Source: Tamilnaduibacter salinus
Lineage (GTDB): Bacteria > Pseudomonadota > Gammaproteobacteria > Pseudomonadales > Oleiphilaceae
NCBI RefSeq assembly: GCF_003096655.1
Contig: NZ_QEKQ01000008.1
Location: forward strand, 155,307-219,306
DNA: 64,000 nucleotides
Direction of reading: 5' to 3'
Shown: positions 1 to 8,547 of the stretch, in pieces
Numbering within the stretch: the stretch's first letter is position 1
Layout: the number at the start of each line of letters is the position of its first letter
Program-made: the position numbers and the translations under genes
Notes under the pieces: model-generated
Seen by the model: the letters and a program-made list of their open reading frames with translations, nothing else
Databases searched by the model: none
What the model was told of the DNA's origin: nothing

Positions 1-433
1 GCGACGGGGGAATCACGTCCAGATGCTCGCGCAATTCCAGAATAATCGCCTCGGGAGCGAGCTCCGTGTCAATTCGCAGGCGCTTGGCCTGCCGGGTCAA
101 CCATGCTTCGTCGTCGGCTGTGAGAGGCGCTTTGTTATCCAGTGTCATCAGATGATGGCGCAGCGCCAGTACCCGGGTGTTCGCAAGCACAATGCGTGGA
201 TAGAGGAACGAGAAGAACGCGTCTTTTTTCGTCTGGACATCCGAGTACTGGGAAAAATCGGGCAGGGCGTTCGTGCTCCATCCGGGGAGAGCCGGAAGTT
301 GGGCGATGCCGTCAAATTCGCGCTCCTGAATGTGAAAACGGCGCTCGGCCGGAGGTGGCGTGTACAGCGCACCGATCACAAAGGCCAGTACCAGGGTGAT
401 GATCAGGGCCAGGAGGTTACGGCTTACTCCCAT
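1..433 (-). CDS. Bax-like glucosaminidase-family protein, N-terminal part (runs off the window)
   Basis: Seen: reading leftward from the ATG at 433 there are 144 open codons to the window edge with no stop, so the gene is truncated at its 3' end. Residues 5-24 are one hydrophobic segment (LLALIITLVLAFVIGAL), which suggests a membrane anchor or uncleaved signal. The text TKKDAFFSFLYPRI, followed later by ELREHLDVIPPS, matches the region before the glucosaminidase domain in Bax/FlgJ-like muramidases, where VPPS starts the catalytic domain. Inferred role: periplasmic peptidoglycan hydrolase. The catalytic part lies outside the window, so activity cannot be judged. Confidence 0.75.
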   Translation of the reverse strand, partial: MGVSRNLLALIITLVLAFVIGALYTPPPAERRFHIQEREFDGIAQLPALPGWSTNALPDFSQYSDVQTKKDAFFSFLYPRIVLANTRVLALRHHLMTLDNKAPLTADDEAWLTRQAKRLRIDTELAPEAIILELREHLDVIPPS

Positions 434-696
434 GAGTCGCTCCGTCTGTCCAAAATGGTTAAGGGTTCATTCACGGACTCAGTCAGCAAATGACCCGGAC
501 GCGACAGTGGAGTGTAGCATGTCACTCCTGGCCGGGTCGGATGGACGCTAGGAGTCTGCGCGGTAGAAATCGTGCCAGGCGAGATCGTCCCACTGCGGTC
601 CATTTTGACGGTCATTTGAGGCGCATAGTGGTTCTATGTAACGAAAATGAGCGCTCAAAAGGGACCGCAGTGGGGCGGTCGCAGCGGTGCGACTTT
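434..696. other. intergenic gap holding most of a long hairpin
   Basis: No gene is visible between the Bax-like gene and the lipoprotein gene. Positions 545-696 are the left arm, loop and part of the right arm of the long inverted repeat described separately. Positions 434-544 hold nothing I recognise. Confidence 0.6.
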
Positions 697-717
697 CTAC
701 CGCGCAGACTCCTGGCG
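545..717. repeat. long imperfect inverted repeat, about 170 nt
   Basis: Left arm 545-602 (starting CGCTAGGAGTCTGCGCGGTA) pairs with right arm 660-717 (ending TACCGCGCAGACTCCTGGCG). Inside, TTTTGACGGTCATTT...CATAG pairs with CTATG...AAATGAGCGCTCAAAA, so the whole block folds as one hairpin. The right arm overlaps the last codons of the lipoprotein gene and supplies its stop codon. It is different from the CCACGGAA repeats elsewhere. It could be a MITE-like or REP-like element. No transposase is nearby. Confidence 0.75.
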
Positions 718-2913
718 CCGGTAGGCGAGAAGCAATCCCAGCCGTTCCTCATTGCCGACGGTTTGCCGGTACTGGAGCACCATCACGTCCTCGCCGGCGT
801 TGCTGTAACCGGTGAGAGTCACGCCGCTACCGGTGAACTGCAGCTGGCCGGATGAATCGTCGCAGCCATTGCAGGTCAGGTTCAGTGAGTTGCCGGCCAG
901 TTCCGACGGAGTGTCCAGCGAGCCATCTGCAAGTGACTGGGACACATCGTGCCCTGATGGTGTCAACGTGGTGGCGCCGCCAGCAACGATCGCCAACTGC
1001 GCATTTTGCCATTGCTGAAGACGGTTCTCGTCCTGGGACAGGCCTGTAATGACACCCTGCACTTGGAACGTGCCGGTGATTTCTTTCCCGGTTGCGGGCG
1101 GCTTGACCGCCATGAGAAGGCCAGTCCCGTCGCCGGGGTTATCGAGCGTGAACGCGAGCACGCCGCCATCCGGTGACGCGGCGCCGATCGCTAACGAGAG
1201 CTGTTCCAGGTCATTACCCAGGCTGCTATTGCTGTCGAGATTCAGCCGACCAGTGTCCTGTTCATTGAGGCCGCCCTCCGAGTCGTTGACCAGAGACGTT
1301 CGGTTGCTGATAACGAGGTCAGCCCGATTCGAATTGACCACATCGTTGGCGGAAATCGTACCGTCAATGGCTCGCGAAATACGTCGTCCTGTTGCCGTCT
1401 GCTTGTAGGTTTGTTCCGTGTTCGTGCCGGATTGGCGAGACCATTTGCCCACATAGGAATCGGCACGAAAACGGGGGCTGCTCTCCTCGCTCAGTTGAGC
1501 GGAGAAGCTGACAACCCGGTATTCCTCCTTCAGCGTTGTGACCGCAAAGCCCTCGCTTTGAGCGAGGCTGATGTCGAAGATGCCGGAAAAACTCTCCTCC
1601 TGAGTTGCCAGTCGCGTGTAGTCGCCACTGTGGCCTCCCAGCTCAATGGCTTTCGTGCCGCTCAGGTAGCTGGCCACCAGGCCTCTCGTGTTGCTCTTGC
1701 CACCCAGAAGATGCCCGTCCAGCGGGAATGGGTTGCGGGTCCAGCCCAGGGTCTGGCTGCTTCCTTCGCCGGTGATGCTCTGGAACAGACTCCGGCCGGC
1801 ACGAAGCCGGGACTGGCCTTCAATCGTCGCGCCACCCGGCGAGGTGCTGTGTGTGTTGACGGTCCAGAACTCCGGCGCACGGTAGTCGAGGTTGCCACTG
1901 GGGAAGTTGGCCAGTGTCGTCCGTTCGTAGGGGATGTCTGTGGAAATGCCGGTGATGTTCAGAATGCCGCTTCCACTGAAGTTTGTGAACGTCTTGCTCG
2001 GATAGACCCTCGCCCCATCTGAAATGGATTCCTCCGCACCCCGGAGCAGCCCCCATTGCCCCGCCTGATTGGAACCGCTGGCAATCAGTTGCGTACTGCC
2101 CAGCTCGAGGCCAAAGAAAACCGCATTCATGTTCACATTCTCGCCGTCAATGGTCTCGCCGGAGCCGGGTGGCAGCGTGGCCAGCTGCGCCATGTCGTCC
2201 ACATACCGCGTCAGATCGGAACGTTCTCGCAGTTGTGTGATGGCACTGCTGAGCGTGGCATTGTCCGCAATGGCGATCTCAAAATCGTGAATCTGGTCGG
2301 ACAGCGTTCTCCACGCCACGGCGTTCAGGCAGAGAATGCCGTCGTCCGTGTTGTTGTTGATGCAGTCGAGAGCGGCCTGGTAGTCCGACTGGGAGTAGCC
2401 TCCCAGCCCGTCCCGAACCAGGAATTCGGAGAACGGGTTGATCTTGACGTCGCGGTCGGTATCCGTCGCCAGCCCGCGCAGGGTCTGACCGTTGACGGTC
2501 GCTTCGATCACGATATTGGGCGCCAGCGGCTGGCCATTGGGGAGTTTCAGCACGGTGAACCCGTCATCGTCCGTGCGACGCGTCACGTCGACGCTACCCA
2601 GATCGTTGAGTGTGTGGTTGGTGCGATAGACCCTCAGCGAATCCGGCTGCACAAGGCGCAGGTTACGGCGGGACCGCTCGGCGTCCGGGGCCAGGCTGCC
2701 GGGGACTTCAACCGTCACCCGGATTTCGTTCTGCTCGAGCCCGCTGTTGTTACTGCTGTCCCCGGTGCTCTGCTCGGAAAACCCGTTGGCGGGATTCTTG
2801 TTGCCGGGGAAGCTGTTGGGCTGGCTGCCAGCATCTTTAATGGCATCGTCGCCACCACCACAGCCGGTGATGAGTAGTCCAGTCATAATGATGATGGTCA
2901 GGCGACGTGGCAT
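697..2913 (-). CDS. large outer-membrane-type lipoprotein of unknown function
   Basis: 738 aa. The start chosen is the ATG at 2913 because MPRRLTIIIMTGLLITGC is a lipoprotein signal with lipobox LITGC. The frame stays open about 58 codons further upstream, but that part is translated intergenic repeat. After Cys there is a Ser/Asn/Gly-rich linker, then a beta-rich domain beginning IRVTVEVPGSL, and a long Gly/Ser/Thr-rich body typical of extracellular proteins. I recognise no catalytic motif. The last codons (RRQESAR) and the stop lie in the right arm of the hairpin at 545-717, so the original C-terminus may have been altered. Confidence 0.75.
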   Translation of the reverse strand: MPRRLTIIIMTGLLITGCGGGDDAIKDAGSQPNSFPGNKNPANGFSEQSTGDSSNNSGLEQNEIRVTVEVPGSLAPDAERSRRNLRLVQPDSLRVYRTNHTLNDLGSVDVTRRTDDDGFTVLKLPNGQPLAPNIVIEATVNGQTLRGLATDTDRDVKINPFSEFLVRDGLGGYSQSDYQAALDCINNNTDDGILCLNAVAWRTLSDQIHDFEIAIADNATLSSAITQLRERSDLTRYVDDMAQLATLPPGSGETIDGENVNMNAVFFGLELGSTQLIASGSNQAGQWGLLRGAEESISDGARVYPSKTFTNFSGSGILNITGISTDIPYERTTLANFPSGNLDYRAPEFWTVNTHSTSPGGATIEGQSRLRAGRSLFQSITGEGSSQTLGWTRNPFPLDGHLLGGKSNTRGLVASYLSGTKAIELGGHSGDYTRLATQEESFSGIFDISLAQSEGFAVTTLKEEYRVVSFSAQLSEESSPRFRADSYVGKWSRQSGTNTEQTYKQTATGRRISRAIDGTISANDVVNSNRADLVISNRTSLVNDSEGGLNEQDTGRLNLDSNSSLGNDLEQLSLAIGAASPDGGVLAFTLDNPGDGTGLLMAVKPPATGKEITGTFQVQGVITGLSQDENRLQQWQNAQLAIVAGGATTLTPSGHDVSQSLADGSLDTPSELAGNSLNLTCNGCDDSSGQLQFTGSGVTLTGYSNAGEDVMVLQYRQTVGNEERLGLLLAYRRQESAR

Positions 2914-3269
2914 TGAAACACTCCATTGATGAGTCAGGGCCACGGAAAAACGCTGAAAACACGGAAAAGGCAGTATTGAATATCGTCGGTTTGGCGTCCT
3001 TCGTTCACCCAACCGAGCTCTTTTTTCAGACCTTTTGGGGTTCGCCCGCAGGGCGTTTCCGTGCTTTCCTGTGTTCTTCCGTGGCAACTTGTATTCCCGC
3101 GTGGTCTCTGCGGATTCTGAGGCCTATCATACTATTACCCAACCGGCGTCACAGTGCACCAATTAACAGAACCCGTCCTCTGGAGCTTAACTTACCGGAT
3201 TGTCAGTTGAGCGACCCGAGCCCTGCGGATACCATGGCGAAAACTCAGCGGACGCGAGGTAGTACCTTT
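2914..3269. other. intergenic gap with repeat and divergent promoters
   Basis: This gap separates the divergent lipoprotein and yfaZ genes, so both promoters should lie here. The half next to the lipoprotein gene is the composite repeat at 2939-3085. I see no convincing -35/-10 pair in the remaining 180 nt. Confidence 0.5.
2939..3085. repeat. composite repeat copy, inner arms
   Basis: Left inner arm GCCACGGAAAAACGCTGAAA (2939 on). Right side: CGCCCGCAGGGCG hairpin at about 3043-3055, then TTCCGTG...TTCCGTGGC ending at 3085. The core contains TTCAGACCTTTT, which resembles the TTAAAACC family. No outer arms. Confidence 0.85.
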
Positions 3270-3824
3270 ATGTTTCGTCGCCTTACTGCACTGTCGTTAG
3301 CACTGGGGCTGGCAGCTCCGGTCGCGGCGGCCGACTTTGACCTCAGCCTGACGGATGACTCCGTGAAGGGCCAGTTCAACACCATGCCACGTCAGTCAGA
3401 GATTCAACTGGGGGCGGGTTACACCTACCACGAAGGCAGTCGCCACATCCTCAACCTGGATCTGCACGCACAGGGCCAGACGGCGATCGGTAATCTCCCG
3501 ACGACGGCCGGCATCGGTTTTCGGGCGATTGGCTGGGATGACGATCCGGCGGATGGCGGTGCCGTGGGCGTGGGTGGTTTTGCCACGGTCAACGTCCCCA
3601 ACGTGCCCGGTCTGTCCGTCGGTGGCAGCCTTCACTACGCGCCGTCCATTCTGTCCTTCGGCGATTCCGATGACATGACCAGCTTCGACGCGCAGGCCAG
3701 CTATCGCCTGATCCGCAACGCCGAAATCTTCGGCGGCTATCGCTACGTCAACACCGACCTCGACCCACGAGGCGACCTCACGCTGGACGAGGGTGTGATG
3801 GCGGGGATCCGGTTGTTTTTCTGA
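3270..3824 (+). CDS. YfaZ-family outer membrane protein
   Basis: 184 aa. The ATG at 3270 is chosen because it follows GAGGTAG at good spacing and starts a clean Sec signal (MFRRLTALSLALGLAAPVAA, cleavage after AAA). An in-frame ATG at 3234 would add a charged leader. The mature protein begins DFDLSLTDDSVKG and alternates polar and nonpolar residues as a small beta-barrel should. It ends GVMAGIRLFF with the terminal aromatic expected for Bam substrates. The overall pattern (self-similar strands, FGGYRYVNTDL near the end) matches the YfaZ family, whose function is not known. Confidence 0.8.
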   Translation: MFRRLTALSLALGLAAPVAAADFDLSLTDDSVKGQFNTMPRQSEIQLGAGYTYHEGSRHILNLDLHAQGQTAIGNLPTTAGIGFRAIGWDDDPADGGAVGVGGFATVNVPNVPGLSVGGSLHYAPSILSFGDSDDMTSFDAQASYRLIRNAEIFGGYRYVNTDLDPRGDLTLDEGVMAGIRLFF

Positions 3825-3867
3825 GACGGTTGGAAGAAGGTTTGAAAGTCGGTGGCGGCTGGCAAAT

Positions 3868-4095
3868 GTAGCCGATGTCTCCGACTTCGGAGTTGCCCGC
3901 CAAGGCAACCAGCGGGCCCGGATCGATTCCTGGACCAACCTGTAGGAGCTTGCTTGCAAGCGACTGGTTTGACGCCCGGTATCAGTGCCAAAAACGCTGA
4001 CTATGTCGCGAGCAAGCTCGCTCCTACAAGACAGAATGTGGTGTATATCGAACCGTCGTCCGGCGGACGACTCCGAAGTCGGAGACATCGGCTAC
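3868..4095. repeat. nested inverted repeat of the GTAGCCGA..TCGGAG family
   Basis: The outer pair is GTAGCCGATGTCTCC...TCGGAG at 3868-3892 and its reverse complement at 4071-4095, each with a small hairpin on the inner side. Inside lies a second palindrome: TGTAGGAGCTTGCTTGCAAG at 3941-3960 against TCGCGAGCAAGCTCGCTCCT at 4006-4025. The inner motif resembles REP-like palindromes common in pseudomonads. The block sits directly after yfaZ and could also act as a transcript-end structure. Confidence 0.8.
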
Positions 4096-4115
4096 AGGTA
4101 ACGATCGATCCGATC

Positions 4116-4248
4116 TTTCAAACCTTCAGACCTTAAAACCTTCAGACATTCTCGGTTTCGCCCGAAGGGCGCTTCCGTGCTTTCCGTGTCCTTCCGTGGC
4201 AAACCGTCGCTCTCTTTTTCCGCGTCCTTCCGCGGATTCCGCGGCGAA
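4116..4248. repeat. TTAAAACC repeat followed by right half of composite repeat
   Basis: TTTCAAACCTTCAGACCTTA-type sequence at 4116-4150 is followed by the CGCCCGAAGGGCG hairpin (4159-4171), the reversed inner arm ending TTCCGTGGC at 4200, and the reversed outer arm TTCCGCGGATTCCGCGGCGAA ending at 4248. The last base directly adjoins the stop codon of yacG. There is no left half. Confidence 0.85.
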
Positions 4249-4464
4249 TCAAAGAAAATCCCGCTTCCCATCATCGTCCTCTTCCACCTCAGAGGATCCT
4301 TGATCCAGATCATCCGGCGACGCAGTCTCCGCCGGAATCCGATACTCCTCATTGGACCAGGCACCCAGGTCGATCATCTTGCAGCGCTCCGAGCAAAAGG
4401 GCAGCCAGCGATTGCTTGAGTCCCATTCCAGGACGGTCTTGCACGTGGGGCAGGTGACGTTCAT
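4249..4464 (-). CDS. yacG: DNA gyrase inhibitor / zinc-binding protein YacG
   Basis: 71 aa, close to the usual 60-70. The ATG at 4464 gives MNVTCPTCKTVLEW, and the zinc ligands are CPTC near residues 5-8 and CSERC around 25-29 (FCSERCKMIDLGAW), the YacG signature. The acidic tail (EVEEDDDGK) is normal for the family. YacG binds GyrB and inhibits gyrase in E. coli. In many relatives it follows coaE directly; here three genes lie between them. The stop codon abuts the composite repeat. Confidence 0.93.
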   Translation of the reverse strand: MNVTCPTCKTVLEWDSSNRWLPFCSERCKMIDLGAWSNEEYRIPAETASPDDLDQGSSEVEEDDDGKRDFL

Positions 4465-4527
4465 GGCGGTGTATCGTTCTTCAATCGGTTCGCGAAGTGG
4501 CCACAACAAGGGAGGCGATACGCTGCC

Positions 4528-6453
4528 TCAGGACGTGGCCGTTTGGGTTGGTTGGCTCGATGGGCAGAAGTTTTCCAGACACCGATGCAGCTTTTCAAGG
4601 CTCACGGGTTTTGCGAGGAAAGCATTCATGCCCGAAACGTGGGCCTGTTGCTCGTCCGACGCCATAGCGCTGGCGCTCAGCGCGATGACGGGGATTGGAT
4701 GCCGTTGATGGGCTTTTTCCCAGATGCGCAATTGTCGGGTGGCATCGAAACCGTCCATGCGGGGCATGACACAGTCCATCAGAACCACGTCAAATGCCTC
4801 AGTCCGTAACCGGGCGAGGGCCCGGTCGCCGTCTTCGGCCGTTTCCACCTGACAGCCGAGCTTCTCCAGAAGTCGTTGGGTGAGCATCCGGTTCACCGGA
4901 TTGTCTTCGACCAACAGGACATGCATGTCGGAACAACGGAGTTGCGGAGGTGCATGATCCGCGGGTAAGGGGTTGATCGAGAACCGGGTCAGGAACCGGC
5001 GCTCGCCGCGCTCACGGTCCTCAATCAGCCGGTTCAGCATGGGGGCAAGGCGGGATTCGCGCAGCGATTTGCCCAGGAACGCATCCGCACCGGCCCCTTT
5101 GAAATGCCGGGCATCGCCGCGATGGACCGTGGTTGAGAGAATCAGCAGGCGCGTCTCCGAGCAGCCCGGTTCCTGGCGAATCGACTCGCAGAGTGCCTCG
5201 CTGGTCGTATCCGGCATGAAGCTATCCACGATGACAACATCGAATGGCGCGCCAATCTCGACTGCCTGCCGGATGACAGCGATGGCGTCGCTACCGGATT
5301 TGCATGCCTCTATGTCGACGTTGTGGCGGGCCAGCATCTCCAGCGTAATCTTCAGAGACAGGGCATAGGAGTCGATCACCAGAATGCGGCCGCCGTTCAG
5401 CCTGCGGTCATCCGGACGGATCTGTGACAGACCATCGGTGGGTTGGGGCATGGGTAGATCCACCCAGAATGCGGTGCCCTGTCCCCGCTCGCTCTGGACA
5501 TCGAGCGAGCCGCTCATCAGGCCAACCAGTTGGTTGCAGATGGTCAGCCCCAAGCCAGCCCCCATACCGGAACGGGCCGTGTGTTCGTCGGGTTGGGAGA
5601 AGGGTTCCCGGATCCGGGCCATGTCCTCGCTCGTCAGACCAATGCCCGTATCCTCAACGGTGAAACGCAGTTTGGTAGCGTCTCGTGTGCTATCGAGCAC
5701 TTCGGCGCTGATCAGGACGTGACCGGCGTCGGTAAAATGAATGGCGTTTGCCGTCAGGTTGAGCAGTACCTGCCTCAGTCTCAGCGGGTCGCCGATAACC
5801 GCGATGGGCAGGTTTTCATCCACGCGAAGCTCAAGGGCCAGGCCCTTTTCCTGGGCCCGCTCGCCGAGCATGGCGACCAGATCATCCAGAGTCGTGCGGG
5901 GGTCGAAGACGACCGGGTCGAGTATCAGTCGCCCGGCTTCCATGCTGGAGATATCAAGCAGATCCTCGACCAGACCCGATAGGGTCTCCGCCGAGCGATG
6001 CAGTGTCTGGAGGTAATCCCGCTGTTCGCTGTCGAGATGGCTGTCCTCCAACAGGCTCGCACACCCCAGAACCGATTGCAGGGGGGTGCGTAACTCGTGG
6101 CTTACATTGGCGAGGAACCGGGTCTTGCCGAGATTGGCGGCAATGGCGCGGTCCCTTTCCTCTCTGGCCGCACGGGCTTCTTCCTGCACCGGGAGCAGTG
6201 CCTCATCCGTCGTTTCGTTGGTCGCGGCGCTCTCGCTCAACTGTTGCATGGGGGCGGCGATGTGCCGTTGCCAACTGATGCCGACGCAGGCGATACCGAG
6301 CACGACGGTGACCACCTGCCATAACACCACTTCACTGGGCGCCAGTGGTAGCCATGCAGAGGCAATCAACGCCGCCATCGTGGTCAGCGACCAGACGAGA
6401 GGCCAGCCGATACGAAGTCGGAGAGGTGATTGGCGTCTTATCCTTAAGGGCAC
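4528..6453 (-). CDS. hybrid sensor histidine kinase with two receiver domains
   Basis: 641 aa. Two hydrophobic segments lie near residues 17-58, with a very short loop, so there is almost no periplasmic sensor. A coiled stretch (EEARAAREERDRAIA) leads to the HisKA domain with phospho-acceptor His119 (NVSHELRTPLQ). HATPase boxes follow (LTANAIHF, DTGIGL, GAGLGL). The first receiver starts ILVIDSYAL and keeps Asp in VVIVDSFMP and Lys in LGKS. The second starts HVLLVEDNPVN with Asp in VVLMDCVMPRMDG. There is no Hpt domain, so phosphorelay needs a separate partner. The signal and target are unknown. Confidence 0.9.
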   Translation of the reverse strand: MPLRIRRQSPLRLRIGWPLVWSLTTMAALIASAWLPLAPSEVVLWQVVTVVLGIACVGISWQRHIAAPMQQLSESAATNETTDEALLPVQEEARAAREERDRAIAANLGKTRFLANVSHELRTPLQSVLGCASLLEDSHLDSEQRDYLQTLHRSAETLSGLVEDLLDISSMEAGRLILDPVVFDPRTTLDDLVAMLGERAQEKGLALELRVDENLPIAVIGDPLRLRQVLLNLTANAIHFTDAGHVLISAEVLDSTRDATKLRFTVEDTGIGLTSEDMARIREPFSQPDEHTARSGMGAGLGLTICNQLVGLMSGSLDVQSERGQGTAFWVDLPMPQPTDGLSQIRPDDRRLNGGRILVIDSYALSLKITLEMLARHNVDIEACKSGSDAIAVIRQAVEIGAPFDVVIVDSFMPDTTSEALCESIRQEPGCSETRLLILSTTVHRGDARHFKGAGADAFLGKSLRESRLAPMLNRLIEDRERGERRFLTRFSINPLPADHAPPQLRCSDMHVLLVEDNPVNRMLTQRLLEKLGCQVETAEDGDRALARLRTEAFDVVLMDCVMPRMDGFDATRQLRIWEKAHQRHPIPVIALSASAMASDEQQAHVSGMNAFLAKPVSLEKLHRCLENFCPSSQPTQTATS

Positions 6454-6549
6454 AGGCCGAATCCGTGGTTATTCCAGTTGGTGGCGATGATCACGCCCTG
6501 ACGATCCATTATCAGGCTGTCATATCGACAGTGTACGACAGATTTGGCG

Positions 6550-7275
6550 TCAAGCCAGGGCTTGGTCAACAGGAATGAGATCCAGAACCTCAACCGTGTC
6601 GTCGTCGAAACGGAATCGCACATCCTGATCATAGAGTTGGACACCGTAAACGCGCCGTTCGTTCCCCCCACGGCGAAATCCGGGGCGTGGATCGCAGGTG
6701 AGCAGGTCCGCGATCAACTGCCGAAAGTCCGGGTAGGAGGTTGGTGAGAGGTGGGCGAGCCGGGTTTCGGCCTCGGCTGAAAAGCGGACGGTGTGTGTGG
6801 CCTGTGGTGCCTCTCCCGACCAGCGCATGGTGGCCTGCGGATGGCTGTCCGCCCAGGGTAGGTACGGTTTGATGTCGTAAATCGGTGTGCCATCGATCAG
6901 GTCGTGATCCTGAATGAGCAGCACCCGTTCTTTTCCGCGCCGTTCCAGGCCGTGGTGCCGGACCACCGACAGCCCCAGTTGATTCGGGCGAAACGGCGAG
7001 CGCGTGGCGAAAACGCCCACTTTCTGGTTGCCACCAAGCCGCGGCGGCCGCACTGTCGGGCGCCAGCCGCCGGCCTCGTGGAAATGGAACGTCAGCCACA
7101 GGTGTGAGCAATCGTCCAGCCCCCGGAACGCCTCTTCGCGGTTGTAGGGAGGCTGAATCACCAGTTCGGCGTGTGCGTGGCGTGTCTGACCCGGCTGGCG
7201 TGGCACCGCGAATTTTTCCCGGAAGCAGGAGCGCGTGATGGCGATGGGTTCAAGGGTCAGGGAGTGGCCCGTCAT
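6550..7275 (-). CDS. trmO: tRNA (N6-threonylcarbamoyladenosine(37)-N6)-methyltransferase TrmO
   Basis: 241 aa, normal length. The protein begins with LEPIAITRSCFREKFAVPRQ and contains the family marks HAHAELVIQPPY, GVFATRSPFRPNQLGLS and DLIDGTPIYDIKPYLPW. TrmO uses S-adenosylmethionine to methylate t6A37 in threonine-type tRNAs, improving decoding. Its start codon overlaps the stop of the upstream outer-membrane gene (ATGA), so the two are co-transcribed. Confidence 0.93.
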   Translation of the reverse strand: MTGHSLTLEPIAITRSCFREKFAVPRQPGQTRHAHAELVIQPPYNREEAFRGLDDCSHLWLTFHFHEAGGWRPTVRPPRLGGNQKVGVFATRSPFRPNQLGLSVVRHHGLERRGKERVLLIQDHDLIDGTPIYDIKPYLPWADSHPQATMRWSGEAPQATHTVRFSAEAETRLAHLSPTSYPDFRQLIADLLTCDPRPGFRRGGNERRVYGVQLYDQDVRFRFDDDTVEVLDLIPVDQALA

Positions 7276-8321
7276 CGGAAATTCCTCGCAAAGAACATCT
7301 CAATTCGTAAGGTCAGGGAGCTGTGACTGTCGAAGCTGTCTTCCCGGCGGAAATTGATCGCCGGGATGACCTCGCTGTAAAGCCAGTCGTCATAGAGCCG
7401 GTAACGCCAGTTGAGGTCCGTGAAGTACTCGGTTGTGCGCCAGCCCGGCTGACTCTCGCCCAGAATGCCAATACGCGGATTGAACGTGGAACGGTTGTTG
7501 GCGCGATGGAACCCACTGACAATCTGGGAGAACTCGAACTCCCGGTTGCGGTGCACCCAGCGCAGCTCCGACGCCGCTCGAAAGTCCCATTCGCCAATGG
7601 TTCGGTCGAAGGCTACCCAGGTGCTTTCGCCCCAGCCGTCCTGATTGAAGTAGTACAGCCGCTGGTCGATGTGCGTGAGCCAGTGCTGGCCGAGCTTGAA
7701 GTAGCCGGTTGAACGCACCCGTGCGAAGGTGTTGAGCGGCAGACCACCGCGAATGCCAACGTCCGTCGAGAGATTCACAGTGTCGCTGAGGCGGCCCAGG
7801 TAGCGCAGAGCACCCGTAATGTCGCCCTCGGTGCGGGTTTCGCTGGTCAGTTGCCGATCCCGCTGACGCTCGGACAGCGGCAGATTCTCCTCGCTGTCGC
7901 TCTCGATCACCAGCCGGAGCTTCTCTTCCACCGTTGGAAGATCCAGCCGGAAGCGGGCTTCCGGTTCCATCTTTGCCAGCTCACCCGTCTCCGATTGAGT
8001 CGCGAAGCCCACACGCAGATAGCTTTCATTATCGGGCACAGCCCGTCGACTTCCGGACAGTGTCTGATCCGCCCACAGGCCCAATGAATGCACCTGCCTG
8101 GAACGCACCGATTGCTGGCGGATCACCCATTCCGACGGGCTGAGCCAGAACGTCTCCTTGTCCGGGTAATAGCGCTCGTCCGGCTCATAGGTGAAAAAAG
8201 ACGGACCGAGGCCGTCGGGATTCAGAGGGGCGAGGTTGATGGCGTTATCCGGAGACTGCGCCGCAACAGGCGCACTGAGGAGCAGGCCGGTCAGCAACAG
8301 AACAGGATGCCGGTCTACCAT
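7272..8321 (-). CDS. uncharacterised outer-membrane beta-barrel-like protein
   Basis: 349 aa. The ATG at 8321 gives MVDRHPVLLLTGLLLSAPVAAQ, a clear Sec signal. A further upstream start would translate the repeat (…SVLSVFFCGKP) and is rejected. After a Pro-rich start the protein alternates in strand-like fashion with many Trp/Tyr/Arg, and it ends SLTLRIEMFFARNFR, like a last barrel strand. I recognise no named family. Overlap with trmO by 4 nt suggests translational coupling. Confidence 0.7.
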   Translation of the reverse strand: MVDRHPVLLLTGLLLSAPVAAQSPDNAINLAPLNPDGLGPSFFTYEPDERYYPDKETFWLSPSEWVIRQQSVRSRQVHSLGLWADQTLSGSRRAVPDNESYLRVGFATQSETGELAKMEPEARFRLDLPTVEEKLRLVIESDSEENLPLSERQRDRQLTSETRTEGDITGALRYLGRLSDTVNLSTDVGIRGGLPLNTFARVRSTGYFKLGQHWLTHIDQRLYYFNQDGWGESTWVAFDRTIGEWDFRAASELRWVHRNREFEFSQIVSGFHRANNRSTFNPRIGILGESQPGWRTTEYFTDLNWRYRLYDDWLYSEVIPAINFRREDSFDSHSSLTLRIEMFFARNFR

Positions 8322-8360
8322 TTGGCGATTTGAGCGGAGATGCCAGGAGGTGTTTGGTTT

Positions 8361-8547
8361 GCCACAGAAAAACACAGAAAGCACGGAAACCATTAATGAA
8401 TCTGACATTGAAGACGGATGCAGTGGTCGCGCGGTTTCGAGTCCTTCGTTTCTTCGGACGGGTGCCTTCTCATCGATCTAGATGTTCCATTCTGAGTATT
8501 CTTCTCGCCCGAAGGGCGTTTCCGTGTTTTCAGTGTTTTTCTGTGGC
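8361..8547. repeat. composite repeat copy, inner arms
   Basis: Left inner arm GCCACAGAAAAACACAGAAA at 8361. Right side has CGCCCGAAGGGCG at about 8505-8518 and the reversed arm TTTTTCTGTGGC ending at 8547, which is the first base of the coaE stop triplet on the plus strand. Both arms carry matching A-for-G changes (CACAGAAA / TTTCTGTG), so the arms vary together. Confidence 0.85.

Noticed and set aside
1411..2877. Long plus-strand open frames (203 and 273 codons) opposite the lipoprotein gene
   Set aside because: They show no signal, domain or usual composition, while the minus-strand frame has a lipobox and a continuous coding pattern.
2914..3087. Upstream extension of the lipoprotein by 58 codons
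   Set aside because: The added residues are translated composite repeat and would bury the lipoprotein signal. The same reasoning was used for coaE, rfaH and the outer-membrane gene at 7272.
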